Shown: positions 28,466-37,195, counted from the stretch's first letter. The stretch is DNA of 64,000 bases from Clostridia bacterium (GCA_017501225.1 JAFVXH010000009.1:33980-97979); one strand, 5' to 3'. The notes: a model not told the origin generated them from the letters alone. Translations and numbers: made by a program.

Positions 28466-29127
28466 AAAACCAAAAAAGAGTTACGCTGTTTGCAGGACAC
28501 TACGGCAGCGGAAAAACCAACGTTGCGGTCAATTACGCGCTCTTTCTGAAGCGGAGTGGGGAAAACCCCATCATTGCCGATCTGGACATCGTCAATCCGT
28601 ATTTCCGTACCAAGGATAGCAGGGAAGAGCTGGAGGCGGCAGGCATTCGCCTGATCTGCTCGGAGTATGCCAACACCAACGTGGATATTCCCGCACTTCC
28701 CGCGGACCTGTACACCATTACCGATAACAAAGCGCAAAAGGCAGTGCTTGACATCGGCGGTGACGACCGTGGAGCTCTGGCACTCGGCCGCCTGACGCCT
28801 GCTTTGCGTGAGGAGAACGATTATCAGATGCTGATGGTCATCAACTGCTACCGTCCCTTGACGCGCGATGCCGGTAGCACGCTGGAGGCGATGCGCGAGA
28901 TCGAGGCAGCGGCAGGGATCCCCTTTACGGGACTCGTCAATAACTCCAATCTCGGAGCGCTGACAACCGCGGATGACGTGCTCGCGTCGCTTGCGTATGC
29001 CGATGCGGTGAGTGCGCTCTCGGGGCTTCCCGTGGTGATGACGACGGTCATGGACGGACTGTTTTCCGCGCTTGAGGGAAGCATCCCCGATCTGTTCCCC
29101 CTGACCCTGCAAAAGAAAATTTGTTGA
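28462..29127 (+). CDS. MinD/ParA-like P-loop ATPase
   Basis: 221 residues. The N-terminal P-loop GHYGSGKTNVAVN (residues about 12-24) is followed by ADLDIVNPYFRTKDSREELE and LDIGGDDRGALALGRL, the SIMIBI (CobQ/CobB/MinD/ParA) pattern. The loop lacks the deviant first Lys of true MinD/ParA. Function is unknown; such proteins can be metallocluster carriers or regulatory ATPases. It overlaps the ligase stop by four bases and precedes the ferredoxin-type subunit of the oxidoreductase, so a role in assembly or activation of that iron-sulfur enzyme is possible but unproven. Confidence 0.75.
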   Translation: MKNQKRVTLFAGHYGSGKTNVAVNYALFLKRSGENPIIADLDIVNPYFRTKDSREELEAAGIRLICSEYANTNVDIPALPADLYTITDNKAQKAVLDIGGDDRGALALGRLTPALREENDYQMLMVINCYRPLTRDAGSTLEAMREIEAAAGIPFTGLVNNSNLGALTTADDVLASLAYADAVSALSGLPVVMTTVMDGLFSALEGSIPDLFPLTLQKKIC

Positions 29128-29173
29128 AGATCTGGCGTAAAGCTTACGCCTTCAACCAAAAAGGAGAATACAT

Positions 29174-29380
29174 ATGGCAAAATTAACCTTTAAGACCGAC
29201 TACTGTAAAGGCTGTGGACTTTGTGTGGACGCTTGTCCGAAAAAGGTTCTGCGTCTTTCCCCCGACAAGATCAATCCCAAGGGACATCATCCCGTAGAGG
29301 CAGTCAACATGGACGCCTGCATCGGATGCGCCTTTTGTGCTACGATGTGTCCCGACTGTATCATTGAAGTAGAGAGGTGA
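29174..29380 (+). CDS. 2-oxoacid:ferredoxin oxidoreductase delta (ferredoxin-like) subunit
   Basis: 68-residue 2x[4Fe-4S] ferredoxin-type polypeptide. Two clusters of cysteines are visible, CKGCGLCVDACP and CIGCAFCATMCP, joined by a segment with NPKGHHPVE that is typical of VOR/KOR delta subunits. It passes electrons between the TPP site and free ferredoxin. The start follows AAAAAGGAGAATACAT. It is the first of four consecutive oxidoreductase subunits. Confidence 0.92.
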   Translation: MAKLTFKTDYCKGCGLCVDACPKKVLRLSPDKINPKGHHPVEAVNMDACIGCAFCATMCPDCIIEVER

Positions 29381-29385
29381 GAGAT

Positions 29386-30456
29386 ATGGCAGATAAAGTA
29401 TTGATGAAGGGCAATGAGGCGATCGCGGAGGCTGCGATCTTAGCAGGCTGCCGTCACTATTTCGGCTATCCTATCACGCCCCAGACCGAGATTGCCGCTT
29501 ATATGGCAAAAAGAATGCCCAAGATCGGCGGAACCTTCCTGCAGGCAGAGAGTGAGATCGCCGCGATCAATATGGTATACGGCGTCGCAGCCGCGGGATA
29601 CCGCGTGATGACCTCCTCCTCCAGCCCCGGAGTGGCGCTCAAGAGCGAGGGACTTTCTTACATTGCGGGCGCGGATCTTCCGTCGCTCGTCGTCAACGTT
29701 CAGCGCGGAGGCCCCGGCCTTGGCGGCATTCAGCCCAGCCAGTCGGATTATTTCATGGCAACGCGCGCAGGAGGTCACGGTGACTTCCGCATGATCGTTC
29801 TGGCTCCCGCATCGGTTCAGGAAATGGCGGAATTGACCGTGAAGGGCTTCTCGCTTGCCGATCAGTACCGCATGACCGCGATGATCCTGGCGGACGGTAC
29901 CATGGGACAGATGATGGAGCCCGTAGCTCTCGATTCGCTCCCCGTATCCCCCATGCCCGAAAAGCCTTGGGCGACCACGGGTACGAAAATGCAAAGACCG
30001 CATAACATCGTCAACTCCCTCTATCTTTCTCCCGACGAGTTGGAGAAGACCAACTTTGCGCGCTTTGAGCGCTACAAGCAGATCGAGGAAAACGAGGCGA
30101 TGTATGAGGAATATCTGATGGAGGATGCGGAATACTGCATCGCTGCATTCGGTATTGCGGCACGCGTTTCCAAGAACGCCATCGACGAGGCAAGACGCAG
30201 AGGCATCCGCGTCGGTATGATCCGTCCCATCACGCTCTGGCCGTTCCCCGTAGCACCCTTCAAAAAGGCGGCAGGACAGGTCAAGCACGTCATCTCCGTG
30301 GAGCTTTCCATGGGACAGATGATCGAGGACGTACGTCTGGCTACCGAGTGCCGCGTTCCCGTTACGCTTTGTAACCGCGTAGGCGGTATGATCCCGTCCC
30401 CCGAGCAGGTCTTGGAGGCAATTTTGAAAATTGCAGATCAAGGAGGTAAACAGTAA
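29386..30456 (+). CDS. vorB: 2-oxoisovalerate (3-methyl-2-oxobutanoate):ferredoxin oxidoreductase subunit VorB-like
   Basis: 356 residues, combining the pyrimidine-binding domain ([32 protein letters not shown]) and the transketolase C-terminal-like domain ([13 protein letters not shown]). The motifs [19 protein letters not shown] and [20 protein letters not shown] are typical of VorB/KorA. Substrate choice between 2-oxoisovalerate and 2-oxoglutarate cannot be settled by motif alone. The preceding T-box and acyl-CoA ligase favour branched-chain 2-oxoacids. The start ATG is at 29386 after GAGAGGTGAG; a GTG at 29377 is the longer alternative. Confidence 0.88.
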   Translation: MADKVLMKGNEAIAEAAILAGCRHYFGYPITPQTEIAAYMAKRMPKIGGTFLQAESEIAAINMVYGVAAAGYRVMTSSSSPGVALKSEGLSYIAGADLPSLVVNVQRGGPGLGGIQPSQSDYFMATRAGGHGDFRMIVLAPASVQEMAELTVKGFSLADQYRMTAMILADGTMGQMMEPVALDSLPVSPMPEKPWATTGTKMQRPHNIVNSLYLSPDELEKTNFARFERYKQIEENEAMYEEYLMEDAEYCIAAFGIAARVSKNAIDEARRRGIRVGMIRPITLWPFPVAPFKKAAGQVKHVISVELSMGQMIEDVRLATECRVPVTLCNRVGGMIPSPEQVLEAILKIADQGGKQ

Positions 30457-31211
30457 TGACCGTTTTTAAGAAGCCGCACGCTCTGACCGACGTGCCGATG
30501 CACTACTGCCCCGGTTGCACACACGGAATCGTGCACCGCTTGGTCGCAGAGGTCATTGACGAGCTCGGAATTGAGGGAACCACCATTGGCATTGCTCCCG
30601 TTGGATGCTCGGTTATGGCATACAACTATTTCAACTGTGATATGATCGAGGCAGCACACGGCAGAGCCCCTGCGGTCGCCACCGGCGTCAAGCGCGCAGA
30701 TCCCTCCAACATCGTCTTTACCTATCAGGGTGACGGTGACCTTGCCTCCATCGGTATGGCGGAAACCGTTCACGCCGCCGCAAGAAATGAGAATATTACC
30801 GTCATTTTCATCAACAACGCCATCTACGGCATGACGGGCGGACAAATGGCTCCCACGTCCTTGCCGGGACAGGTCACCCAGACCTCTCCCTACGGACGTG
30901 ACGTCAACCATTGCGGATACCCCATCCGTGTCTGCGAGCTGCTCTCCGAATTGGAGGGTCCCGAGTATCTGGCACGCGTGACCGTCAACAGCGTCAAGAA
31001 CGTCAATAATGCCAAAAAGGCGATCAAAAAGGCATTCCAGAATCAGGTGGAGGGCAAGGGCTTTTCCCTGGTTGAGGTCGTATCCTCCTGTCCCACCAAC
31101 TGGGGCATGACGCCCAAGCAGGCGCTGGAATGGATCGATGAAAAGATGCTTCCTTACTATCCTCTGGGCGTATACAAGGATAGAAGCGGCAGTCAGGAGG
31201 CGCAGAAATGA
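30456..31211 (+). CDS. 2-oxoacid:ferredoxin oxidoreductase TPP-binding (beta) subunit
   Basis: 251 residues carrying the thiamine-diphosphate pocket: [14 protein letters not shown] at the N-terminus, the TPP/Mg motif [14 protein letters not shown], and [16 protein letters not shown]. The ATG overlaps the previous stop (TAATG) after AAGGAGGT, so translation is coupled. With the alpha, gamma and delta subunits it would interconvert a 2-oxoacid and CoA with acyl-CoA, CO2 and reduced ferredoxin. Confidence 0.92.
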   Translation: MTVFKKPHALTDVPMHYCPGCTHGIVHRLVAEVIDELGIEGTTIGIAPVGCSVMAYNYFNCDMIEAAHGRAPAVATGVKRADPSNIVFTYQGDGDLASIGMAETVHAAARNENITVIFINNAIYGMTGGQMAPTSLPGQVTQTSPYGRDVNHCGYPIRVCELLSELEGPEYLARVTVNSVKNVNNAKKAIKKAFQNQVEGKGFSLVEVVSSCPTNWGMTPKQALEWIDEKMLPYYPLGVYKDRSGSQEAQK

Positions 31212-31753
31212 GTACCAGACAGTTTTTGTTTTCCGGATTTGGCGGACAGGGCATTCTGTTCGCGGGTAAATTTATGGCTTATAAGGGAATGCTGGACGGC
31301 AAGCACGTCAGCTGGCTTCCTTCCTACGGCCCCGAAATGAGAGGCGGAACCGCCAGCTGCAGCGTCATCATCAGCGACACGCCGGTCGGCTCTCCCATCG
31401 TTTCCACCCCCGACGTATTGGTGGCAATGAACCTGCCGTCGCTTGATAAATACGAGGGAAGTGTAGCCACGGACGGTATGATCTTCTTTGATTCCAGTCT
31501 GATCGAGCGCGACGTCAAAAGAGAGGACGTGCGTGCGATCCCGCTTGCCGCAACGTCGCTTGCAAACGAGATCGGCACTCCCACGCTTGCGAACATGGTT
31601 CTTCTTGGAAAGATCCTTGCAAGCCTTGGCGAATTCGATGAGGAAAAGATCGCAGCGGTCCTGAAAAAGGTCATTTCCGCCAAGCGCGCGGATATGCTGG
31701 AGGCAAACCTGAACGCAATGCGCGCAGGGGCGCAGTCCACGGGACTGATTTAA
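31208..31753 (+). CDS. 2-oxoacid:ferredoxin oxidoreductase gamma subunit
   Basis: 181 residues with the signature [37 protein letters not shown] and [18 protein letters not shown]. It binds CoA and completes the four-subunit enzyme. It overlaps the TPP subunit by four bases. No terminator hairpin is visible before the next promoter 23 bases downstream. Confidence 0.92.
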   Translation: MSTRQFLFSGFGGQGILFAGKFMAYKGMLDGKHVSWLPSYGPEMRGGTASCSVIISDTPVGSPIVSTPDVLVAMNLPSLDKYEGSVATDGMIFFDSSLIERDVKREDVRAIPLAATSLANEIGTPTLANMVLLGKILASLGEFDEEKIAAVLKKVISAKRADMLEANLNAMRAGAQSTGLI

Positions 31754-31775
31754 AAGAAAAAAACGAAAAAAGCCC

Positions 31776-31804
31776 TTGACAAAAGGAAAAAATGGTGCTA
31801 TAAT
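31776..31804 (+). promoter_or_regulatory. Promoter of T-box operon 2, perfect consensus
   Basis: TTGACA (31776-31781), 17-bp spacer, TATAAT (31799-31804). Confidence 0.85.
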
Positions 31805-31807
31805 CAG

Positions 31808-32115
31808 TAACATATTCCAGCCAAATCAAAGATTTGAAATGCGATGAAGGAATTATTTTCTTTTGTATGATGCATCTCAGAGAGCCGCCGTTGGTGTGAG
31901 TGCGGTATGGATCAAAAAGAAAAGTCTCGTTCCGGAGCAAAATCGCCCAACGGAGAACGATCTCCCAGTAAGCGGTTTCGGCTTGCCCCGTTACCATGGC
32001 AACGAATTTGTCAGAATTCGGTAGAGTGACCGCCATGTGCGGTAATTGGGGTGGTACCGCGAAGTTTTTTCGTCCCTGAAATGGCATTTGCCATTTCAGG
32101 GATTTTTTCGTTTTT
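31808..32115 (+). ncRNA. T-box riboswitch leader 2, possible Leu (CTC) specifier
   Basis: This leader fills the 396-base gap after the gamma subunit. Stem I has GCGAT (31841-31845) with a downstream ATCGC, a purine-rich bulge, then GGAA/TTCC (31849-31852 with 31931-31934). The loop has 3' side AGTCTCG, and the upper helix is TTTTCTTTT/AAAAGAAAA. CTC occupies 31927-31929, the same relative loop position as GTA in leader 1. AGAGAGCCGCCGTTGGTG forms the distal region. The antiterminator T-box is GGTGGTACCGCGAAG near 32050-32064. A terminator follows. Confidence 0.9.
32074..32115 (+). terminator. T-box 2 regulatory terminator
   Basis: CCCTGAAATGGCA (32074-32086) pairs perfectly with TGCCATTTCAGGG (32089-32101), then ATTTTTTCGTTTTT. 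Confidence 0.9.
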
Positions 32116-32149
32116 GATTGCTAAGAAGCATTTAGGAGGAGATTTACAC

Positions 32150-33535
32150 ATGAACCGAATCAGGATTGCAGACACAACGCTTTGCAGCGGCAACGGCACG
32201 CTGACCTTTAAGGAGAAGATCGAGATCGCGCGTCAGCTTGAAAGGCTGAACGTGGATTGCATCGAGCTACCCGAAATTCAGAATGCCAGAACCGATACGC
32301 TACTGATACGTACGGTTTCCTCGTTCGTCAAGGAGAGCGCGCTCTCTGTTTGCGCGGGTATGACCAAGGAAAGCATCGAGCTCGCTGCCGCCGCGCTTTC
32401 TGGATGCGCAAAGCCCAGAATTCGCATCGAGTTGCCGCTTTCCTCGGTTGGAATGGAATACCTCTGCCACAAAAAGCCGGGAGCGATGATCGAATGGATC
32501 GGCGAGGCGGTCAGGTTTGCAAAGACTCTTTGTGCCGACGTCGAATTCTGTGCCCTGGATGCCACGCGAGCGGAGCGAGAGCTTCTGGAGCGCGCCATCG
32601 AGGTGGCGACCGAGGCAGGAGCTGACGCCGTAACCGTTTGCGACGACGCGTCGCAAATGCTTCCCGATGATTTTTCCGCCCTGATCGGAGCGCTTTGCAA
32701 GGATCGGGCGCAAAGCATCGGTGTGCGTTGCAGCGACAAAAACGGCATGGCTTGTGCAAATGCAATTCTTGCCGCAAGATGCGGTGCGACCACCGTCAAG
32801 ACTGCTGTGGGCGGGGAGATCGCTCCCTTGGACGTTTTTGCATCCCTTGTGCAGAATTGCGGGGAACGCTACGGAATTTCTACCCGGATGAATCTGACCG
32901 AGCTGCATCGCAACGTAGGACAGATCTCTTGGATCTTAAGCGGCGCAAAGAATGATAAAAATGCCGTCAGCCTTTCCTCGGCAGACGCCGAGGGCATTCA
33001 TCTGGACGCAAAGGATGACGAACAGACCGTCTGTGCTGCTGCCGCAAAGCTTGGATACGATCTTTCCGAGGAGGATTGCGCGCACGTATACGAGGAATTT
33101 TTGCGCGTCGCGGCGAAAAAGAACGTAGGAGCGAAGGATCTGGAGGCGATCATCGCAAGCGTTGCCCTGCAGGTTCCTCCCACCTACCGTCTTGTCAGCT
33201 ACGTGATCAATAACGGCAATATCATTTCCGCAAGTGCTCAGATCACGCTGGAAAAGGACGGCGCTCCCACCACGGGCGTTTGCATCGGTGACGGACCGAT
33301 CGACGCCGCATTCCTTGCTCTGGAGCAGATCCTCGGTCAGCACTATGAATTGGACGATTTTCAGATCCAGTCGGTTACCGAGGGTAAGGAGGCAATGGGA
33401 TCGGCACTCGTCAAGCTCCGCTTTGAGGGTAAGCTCTATTCGGGCAACGGTATTTCGACCGATATCATCGGTGCGGCGATCCGCGCTTACCTCAACGCGG
33501 TCAATAAGATCGTTTACGAGGAGGTGGCAGGATGA
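32150..33535 (+). CDS. 2-isopropylmalate synthase homologue lacking metal ligands
   Basis: 461 residues of the DRE-TIM metallolyase (LeuA) fold, with a TIM barrel (about 1-270), a linker and a C-terminal LeuA allosteric domain (about 350-461; YVINNGNIISASAQI, GDGPIDAAFLALEQI). Core blocks align with LeuA, e.g. IADTTL, VGMEYLCHKKP and ADVEFCALDATRAE. However the RDGEQ motif is CSGNG (residues 12-16), removing the catalytic Arg and the metal-ligand Asp. The HxHND metal motif is RCSDKNG (193-199), removing both His ligands, and the GERAGN block is GGEIAPLD. It is therefore probably not a classical Claisen synthase; a leucine-sensing or scaffold role is possible. The ATG follows TTAGGAGGAG. Confidence 0.82.
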   Translation: MNRIRIADTTLCSGNGTLTFKEKIEIARQLERLNVDCIELPEIQNARTDTLLIRTVSSFVKESALSVCAGMTKESIELAAAALSGCAKPRIRIELPLSSVGMEYLCHKKPGAMIEWIGEAVRFAKTLCADVEFCALDATRAERELLERAIEVATEAGADAVTVCDDASQMLPDDFSALIGALCKDRAQSIGVRCSDKNGMACANAILAARCGATTVKTAVGGEIAPLDVFASLVQNCGERYGISTRMNLTELHRNVGQISWILSGAKNDKNAVSLSSADAEGIHLDAKDDEQTVCAAAAKLGYDLSEEDCAHVYEEFLRVAAKKNVGAKDLEAIIASVALQVPPTYRLVSYVINNGNIISASAQITLEKDGAPTTGVCIGDGPIDAAFLALEQILGQHYELDDFQIQSVTEGKEAMGSALVKLRFEGKLYSGNGISTDIIGAAIRAYLNAVNKIVYEEVAG

Positions 33536-36063
33536 GGTTTTGCTTTTCTACCAAGGGCTGGCACGGCTATACCTTTGAGGAGCTCTGCGACATTGCCGCT
33601 GATATGAAATTCGAGGGCATCGAGCTTCACAATATCCACAACGAGCTTTTCTCTCATCGGGGCGGAGCCTTTTACGACTACGCAAGCGCGTCCACGCGCC
33701 GCCGTCTGTACGAAAAAAAGCTCAGCGTTGCCTGCATGGACAGCATTTGCGATCTGTCCGACGCGACGCAAGGTCAGGCGTGTATCGAGGAGATCAACCG
33801 CTGTATGGAGATCGCCTCCAATCTGCATATTCCGTACGTCCGTCTGAAGGCAACCGCCGTTGCGGATGGGGAGCGCGAAGCGACGCTGGAGCATATCCGT
33901 AAGCTCCTGTCGGAGCTCATCCCGCAAGCGGAAAAGAGCAATATTACGTTGCTTCTGGAAACCGCGGGACTGTTTGCCAAGACCGTCGATCTGCGCAATT
34001 TGCTGGAATGCTTTGCCTGCGACAATTTAGCGGCTCTCTGGCAGCTTTCCTCCGCCTATTTTACGGGTGGCGAGAGCCCCGAGGTCGTGATCCGAAATCT
34101 TGGCGCTTACGTCAAGCACGTGCACATCAGTGACGCCAGGGTTACCGAAAACGGCTTGGAATATTGCCTGCTCGGAGAAGGGGAGCTTCCGCTGGATGAA
34201 ATGATGCTCGCTCTGCGCTCGGTCAATTACGACGGCTTTTTGTCCTTGGTCTGGGATCCTACGTGGTGTCCCGAGATCAACGACATGGAGCTCATCTTTG
34301 CGCAGTTCGTCAACTATATGCGGCAGTACCGTGATCCCTCCAAGCGGGAGAGCACGCTCTACTACAACAAAACGCACACCGGAAAATACGTCTGGAAGAA
34401 GGAGGCTCTGATTGATGCGACCTTCTCGCAGGTATTGGACCGCATGGTCGAGGAGTTTCCCGATCAGTATGCCTTCAAATACACCACGCTGGATTATACC
34501 CGTACGTACCGGGAATTCCGCGATGACGTGGATACCTTTGCGCGCTCGCTGATTTCTCTCGGTGTCAAGGCGGGCACGCACGTGGCGGTCTGGGCATCCA
34601 ACGTGCCGCAATGGTATATCGCCTTCTGGGCAACCGTCAAGCTGGGCGCGGTGCTTGTGACCGTCAACACGGCGTATAAGATCCACGAGGTGGAGTACCT
34701 GCTCAAGCAGTCGGATACCCATACCATCATTCTGACCGAGGGGGCGAAGGATACCCATTACGGGCGCATCATTGCAGAGCTTTGCCCCGAGCTGCAGACG
34801 CACAAGGCGGGAACGCCTCTGCACGCCAAGCGCTTGCCTTTTCTGCGCAACGTGATCACCGTAGGCTTTTCGCAGGCGGGATGTCTGGAATGGAGCCGGG
34901 CGGTCGAAAGATCTGTTCAGGTATCTCCCAACGAGGTCGCGCGTATGGCGGCGGCGGTGCACAAGGACGACGTCTGCAATATGCAGTATACCTCGGGCAC
35001 CACGGGATTTCCCAAGGGCGTTATGCTGACGCATCACAACATCGTCAATAACGGCAAGTGCATCGGCGACCGCATGGACCTTTCCACGGCGGACCGCATG
35101 ATGATTCAGGTGCCGATGTTCCATTGCTTTGGCATGGTGCTTGCCATGACGGCGAGCATGACGCACGGAGCTACGCTTTTGCCGCTTCCGTACTTTTCGC
35201 CCAAGCCCGCGCTGTCCTGCATTCATAACGAGCGCATCACGGCGTTCCACGGAGTTCCTACCATGTTTATCGCGCTTCTGGAGCATCCCGACTTTGAAAA
35301 GACCAGCTTTGCGCATATGCGCACGGGTATCATGGCGGGCAGTCCTTGCCCCATTTCGACCATGCAGGACGTGGTCAACAAGATGAACATGAAGGAGATC
35401 ACCATTGTCTACGGTCAGACCGAGGCATCTCCGGGATGCACCATGAGCTCGACCGACGACAGCATTGAGGTTCGCGTCGGAACGGTTGGAAGACCGCTTC
35501 CCGAGATCGAATGCAAGATCATCAATCCCGAAACGGGAGAGGAATGTCCCGACGAGGTCACGGGTGAATTCGTTGCACGCGGATACAACCTGATGAAGGG
35601 CTATTATAAGATGCCCAAGGAAACCGCCGCCGCCATTGATGCGGACGGATGGCTCCACACGGGCGACCTTGCCTGCCGCACCAAGGAGGGCAATTTCCGC
35701 ATCACGGGACGTCTGAAGGATATGATCATCCGCGGAGGAGAGAACATCTATCCCAAGGAGATCGAGGAGTTCATCTATACCCATCCCAAGGTGCGCGACG
35801 TGCAGGTCATCGGCGTTCCCGACGAGCAGTACGGCGAGGAGATCATGGCGTGCATCATCTTAAAAGAGGGTGAGAGCATGGATGCCGATGAGATGAAGCG
35901 CTATATCGGAGATCATATGGCAAGACACAAGGTTCCCAAGTACGTGTCCTTTTTCGAGGAATTCCCGATGAACGCGGCGGGAAAAATTCTCAAATACAAA
36001 ATGCGAGAGGATGCCATTGAGGCTCTTGGCTTGCAAAAGGCAAGTCAGGTGGTGACTGCGTAA
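33532..36063 (+). CDS. TIM-barrel (xylose-isomerase-like) / acyl-CoA synthetase fusion
   Basis: 843 residues. About 1-270 form an AP-endonuclease/IolE-type TIM barrel (MRFCFSTKGWHGYTFEELCD, MKFEGIELHNIHNE, ITLLLETAGLFA, YVKHVHISDA). About 290-843 are a full acyl-CoA synthetase: MQYTSGTTGFPKGVMLTHHN near 483, VYGQTEASPGC, GWLHTGDLACRTKEG, GRLKDMIIRGGENIYPKEIE and C-terminal AAGKILKYKMR. Barrel metal ligands look degraded: a normally WDxHH-like stretch reads WQLSSAY and the last Glu position (SLEW-type) reads SLVW. The ligase half keeps its core motifs. The ATG overlaps the preceding stop. The substrate is unknown; a medium- or branched-chain acid is plausible. Confidence 0.85.
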   Translation: MRFCFSTKGWHGYTFEELCDIAADMKFEGIELHNIHNELFSHRGGAFYDYASASTRRRLYEKKLSVACMDSICDLSDATQGQACIEEINRCMEIASNLHIPYVRLKATAVADGEREATLEHIRKLLSELIPQAEKSNITLLLETAGLFAKTVDLRNLLECFACDNLAALWQLSSAYFTGGESPEVVIRNLGAYVKHVHISDARVTENGLEYCLLGEGELPLDEMMLALRSVNYDGFLSLVWDPTWCPEINDMELIFAQFVNYMRQYRDPSKRESTLYYNKTHTGKYVWKKEALIDATFSQVLDRMVEEFPDQYAFKYTTLDYTRTYREFRDDVDTFARSLISLGVKAGTHVAVWASNVPQWYIAFWATVKLGAVLVTVNTAYKIHEVEYLLKQSDTHTIILTEGAKDTHYGRIIAELCPELQTHKAGTPLHAKRLPFLRNVITVGFSQAGCLEWSRAVERSVQVSPNEVARMAAAVHKDDVCNMQYTSGTTGFPKGVMLTHHNIVNNGKCIGDRMDLSTADRMMIQVPMFHCFGMVLAMTASMTHGATLLPLPYFSPKPALSCIHNERITAFHGVPTMFIALLEHPDFEKTSFAHMRTGIMAGSPCPISTMQDVVNKMNMKEITIVYGQTEASPGCTMSSTDDSIEVRVGTVGRPLPEIECKIINPETGEECPDEVTGEFVARGYNLMKGYYKMPKETAAAIDADGWLHTGDLACRTKEGNFRITGRLKDMIIRGGENIYPKEIEEFIYTHPKVRDVQVIGVPDEQYGEEIMACIILKEGESMDADEMKRYIGDHMARHKVPKYVSFFEEFPMNAAGKILKYKMREDAIEALGLQKASQVVTA

Positions 36064-36878
36064 TGGTGCTTGGCAATTTTTCTGTCATTGACGCGCACTG
36101 CCACATCTATCCCGAGAAGATCGCTGCCAAGGCGGTGGCGGGAACCGACCGCTTCTACGATACGGTTGCCAAATGCCGAGGAACGGTGGCAGATCTGATC
36201 AGCGTGGGTACGGAGGCAGGCGTCGATCACATGATCGTGCAATCGGTCGCAACCACCCCGAAGCAGGTGACGGGCATCAACGAGTTTATCGCCGCGACCG
36301 TGGCGGAGAGCGCGGGACGTATGACGGGGCTCGGCACGCTCCATCCCGACAGTGAGGATCTTGCGGGGGACGTGCGTCGCATTCTTTCCTTAGGGCTCAA
36401 GGGCGTTAAGCTGCATCCCGATATTCAGGCGTTCAAGATCGACGATTACCGCTTTCTTAAGATCTACGAGCTTTGTGAGCAGGAGGGACTCCCGATTTTG
36501 ATGCACACGGGGGACAGCCGATACGATTATTCCAATCCCAACCGCCTGCTACCCGTGATGCAGATCTTTACGGGTCTTACCGTCATCGGTGCGCATATGG
36601 GCGGATGGTCACTGTGGGAAAACGCGGTCGAGGAGCTCTCTCCGCTTCCCAATCTGTACGTGGATTGCTCCTCCAGCCTTCCGTATATGACGAAGGAGGC
36701 GGCGGTGCGTGTGATGCGCCGATACGGTACACACCGCGTGCTGTTCGGAACCGATTACCCAATGTGGGATCCGCGGGAGGAGCTCGAGAGCTTTCTTTCT
36801 CTTGATCTGACCGACACGGAGCGCGCCGATATCCTTTCTCGCAACGCACAACGCCTGTTTTCCATTTCTCTGAAATAA
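36063..36878 (+). CDS. Amidohydrolase family protein (amidohydrolase-2/ACMSD-like)
   Basis: 271-residue TIM-barrel metal hydrolase or decarboxylase. Metal and active-site motifs visible: IDAHCHIYP (HxH), GVKLHPDIQAF, MHTGDSRYDY, IGAHMGG and LFGTDYPMWDP with the conserved Asp. Length and motifs fit the amidohydrolase-2 family that includes decarboxylases as well as lactonases. The ATG overlaps the stop of the ligase fusion (TAATG), so it belongs to T-box operon 2. The reaction is not predictable from sequence. Confidence 0.85.
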   Translation: MVLGNFSVIDAHCHIYPEKIAAKAVAGTDRFYDTVAKCRGTVADLISVGTEAGVDHMIVQSVATTPKQVTGINEFIAATVAESAGRMTGLGTLHPDSEDLAGDVRRILSLGLKGVKLHPDIQAFKIDDYRFLKIYELCEQEGLPILMHTGDSRYDYSNPNRLLPVMQIFTGLTVIGAHMGGWSLWENAVEELSPLPNLYVDCSSSLPYMTKEAAVRVMRRYGTHRVLFGTDYPMWDPREELESFLSLDLTDTERADILSRNAQRLFSISLK

Positions 36879-36892
36879 ACGGATTTTTCACA

Positions 36893-36940
36893 GCCGCCGT
36901 GAAGATGCTTGTCATCTCCGCGGCGGCCTTTTTGTTTTTT
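36893..36940 (+). terminator. Terminator of T-box operon 2
   Basis: GCCGCCG (36893-36899) and CGGCGGC (36921-36927) close a hairpin with an inner GATG/CATC pairing. It is followed by CTTTTTGTTTTTT. Confidence 0.85.
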
Positions 36941-36989
36941 GGATTTTTTAATATTTCCTTCAAAAATTTACAAATACGACAAAAAAACC

Positions 36990-37018
36990 TTGATTTTGCA
37001 ATTTGAATATGGTATAAT
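36990..37018 (+). promoter_or_regulatory. Promoter of polysaccharide dehydratase gene
   Basis: TTGATT (36990-36995), 17-bp spacer, TATAAT (37013-37018). Confidence 0.7.
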
Positions 37019-37195
37019 GACTATGTACTGCGTCTTGGTTGAACGGCGCGGCGTGAAAAAGCGCTGACGGTACGGCCTTTTTGACAGTGCATTCTGAGTT
37101 CAAGACTGTTCCCGAAGGTGCAAAACCCGTTTCTTTCAAAGGCAACCTGTTTTTTAGGATCGTCCCCAAAATTGATTACGGAAAGAAGTAAGATT

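Larger units (their letters stand above)
36879..37195 (+). other. Intergenic region: terminator, promoter and 177-nt leader
   Basis: After the operon 2 terminator there is an AT-rich promoter and a GC-richer transcribed leader of about 177 nt before the polysaccharide gene. I recognise no riboswitch class and no ORF with a ribosome site in the leader. Confidence 0.6.

Noticed and set aside
34027..35784. 585-codon - strand frame opposite the barrel-ligase fusion
   Set aside because: Shadow of a gene with intact ligase motifs; low-complexity His/Arg/Leu composition typical of antisense frames.
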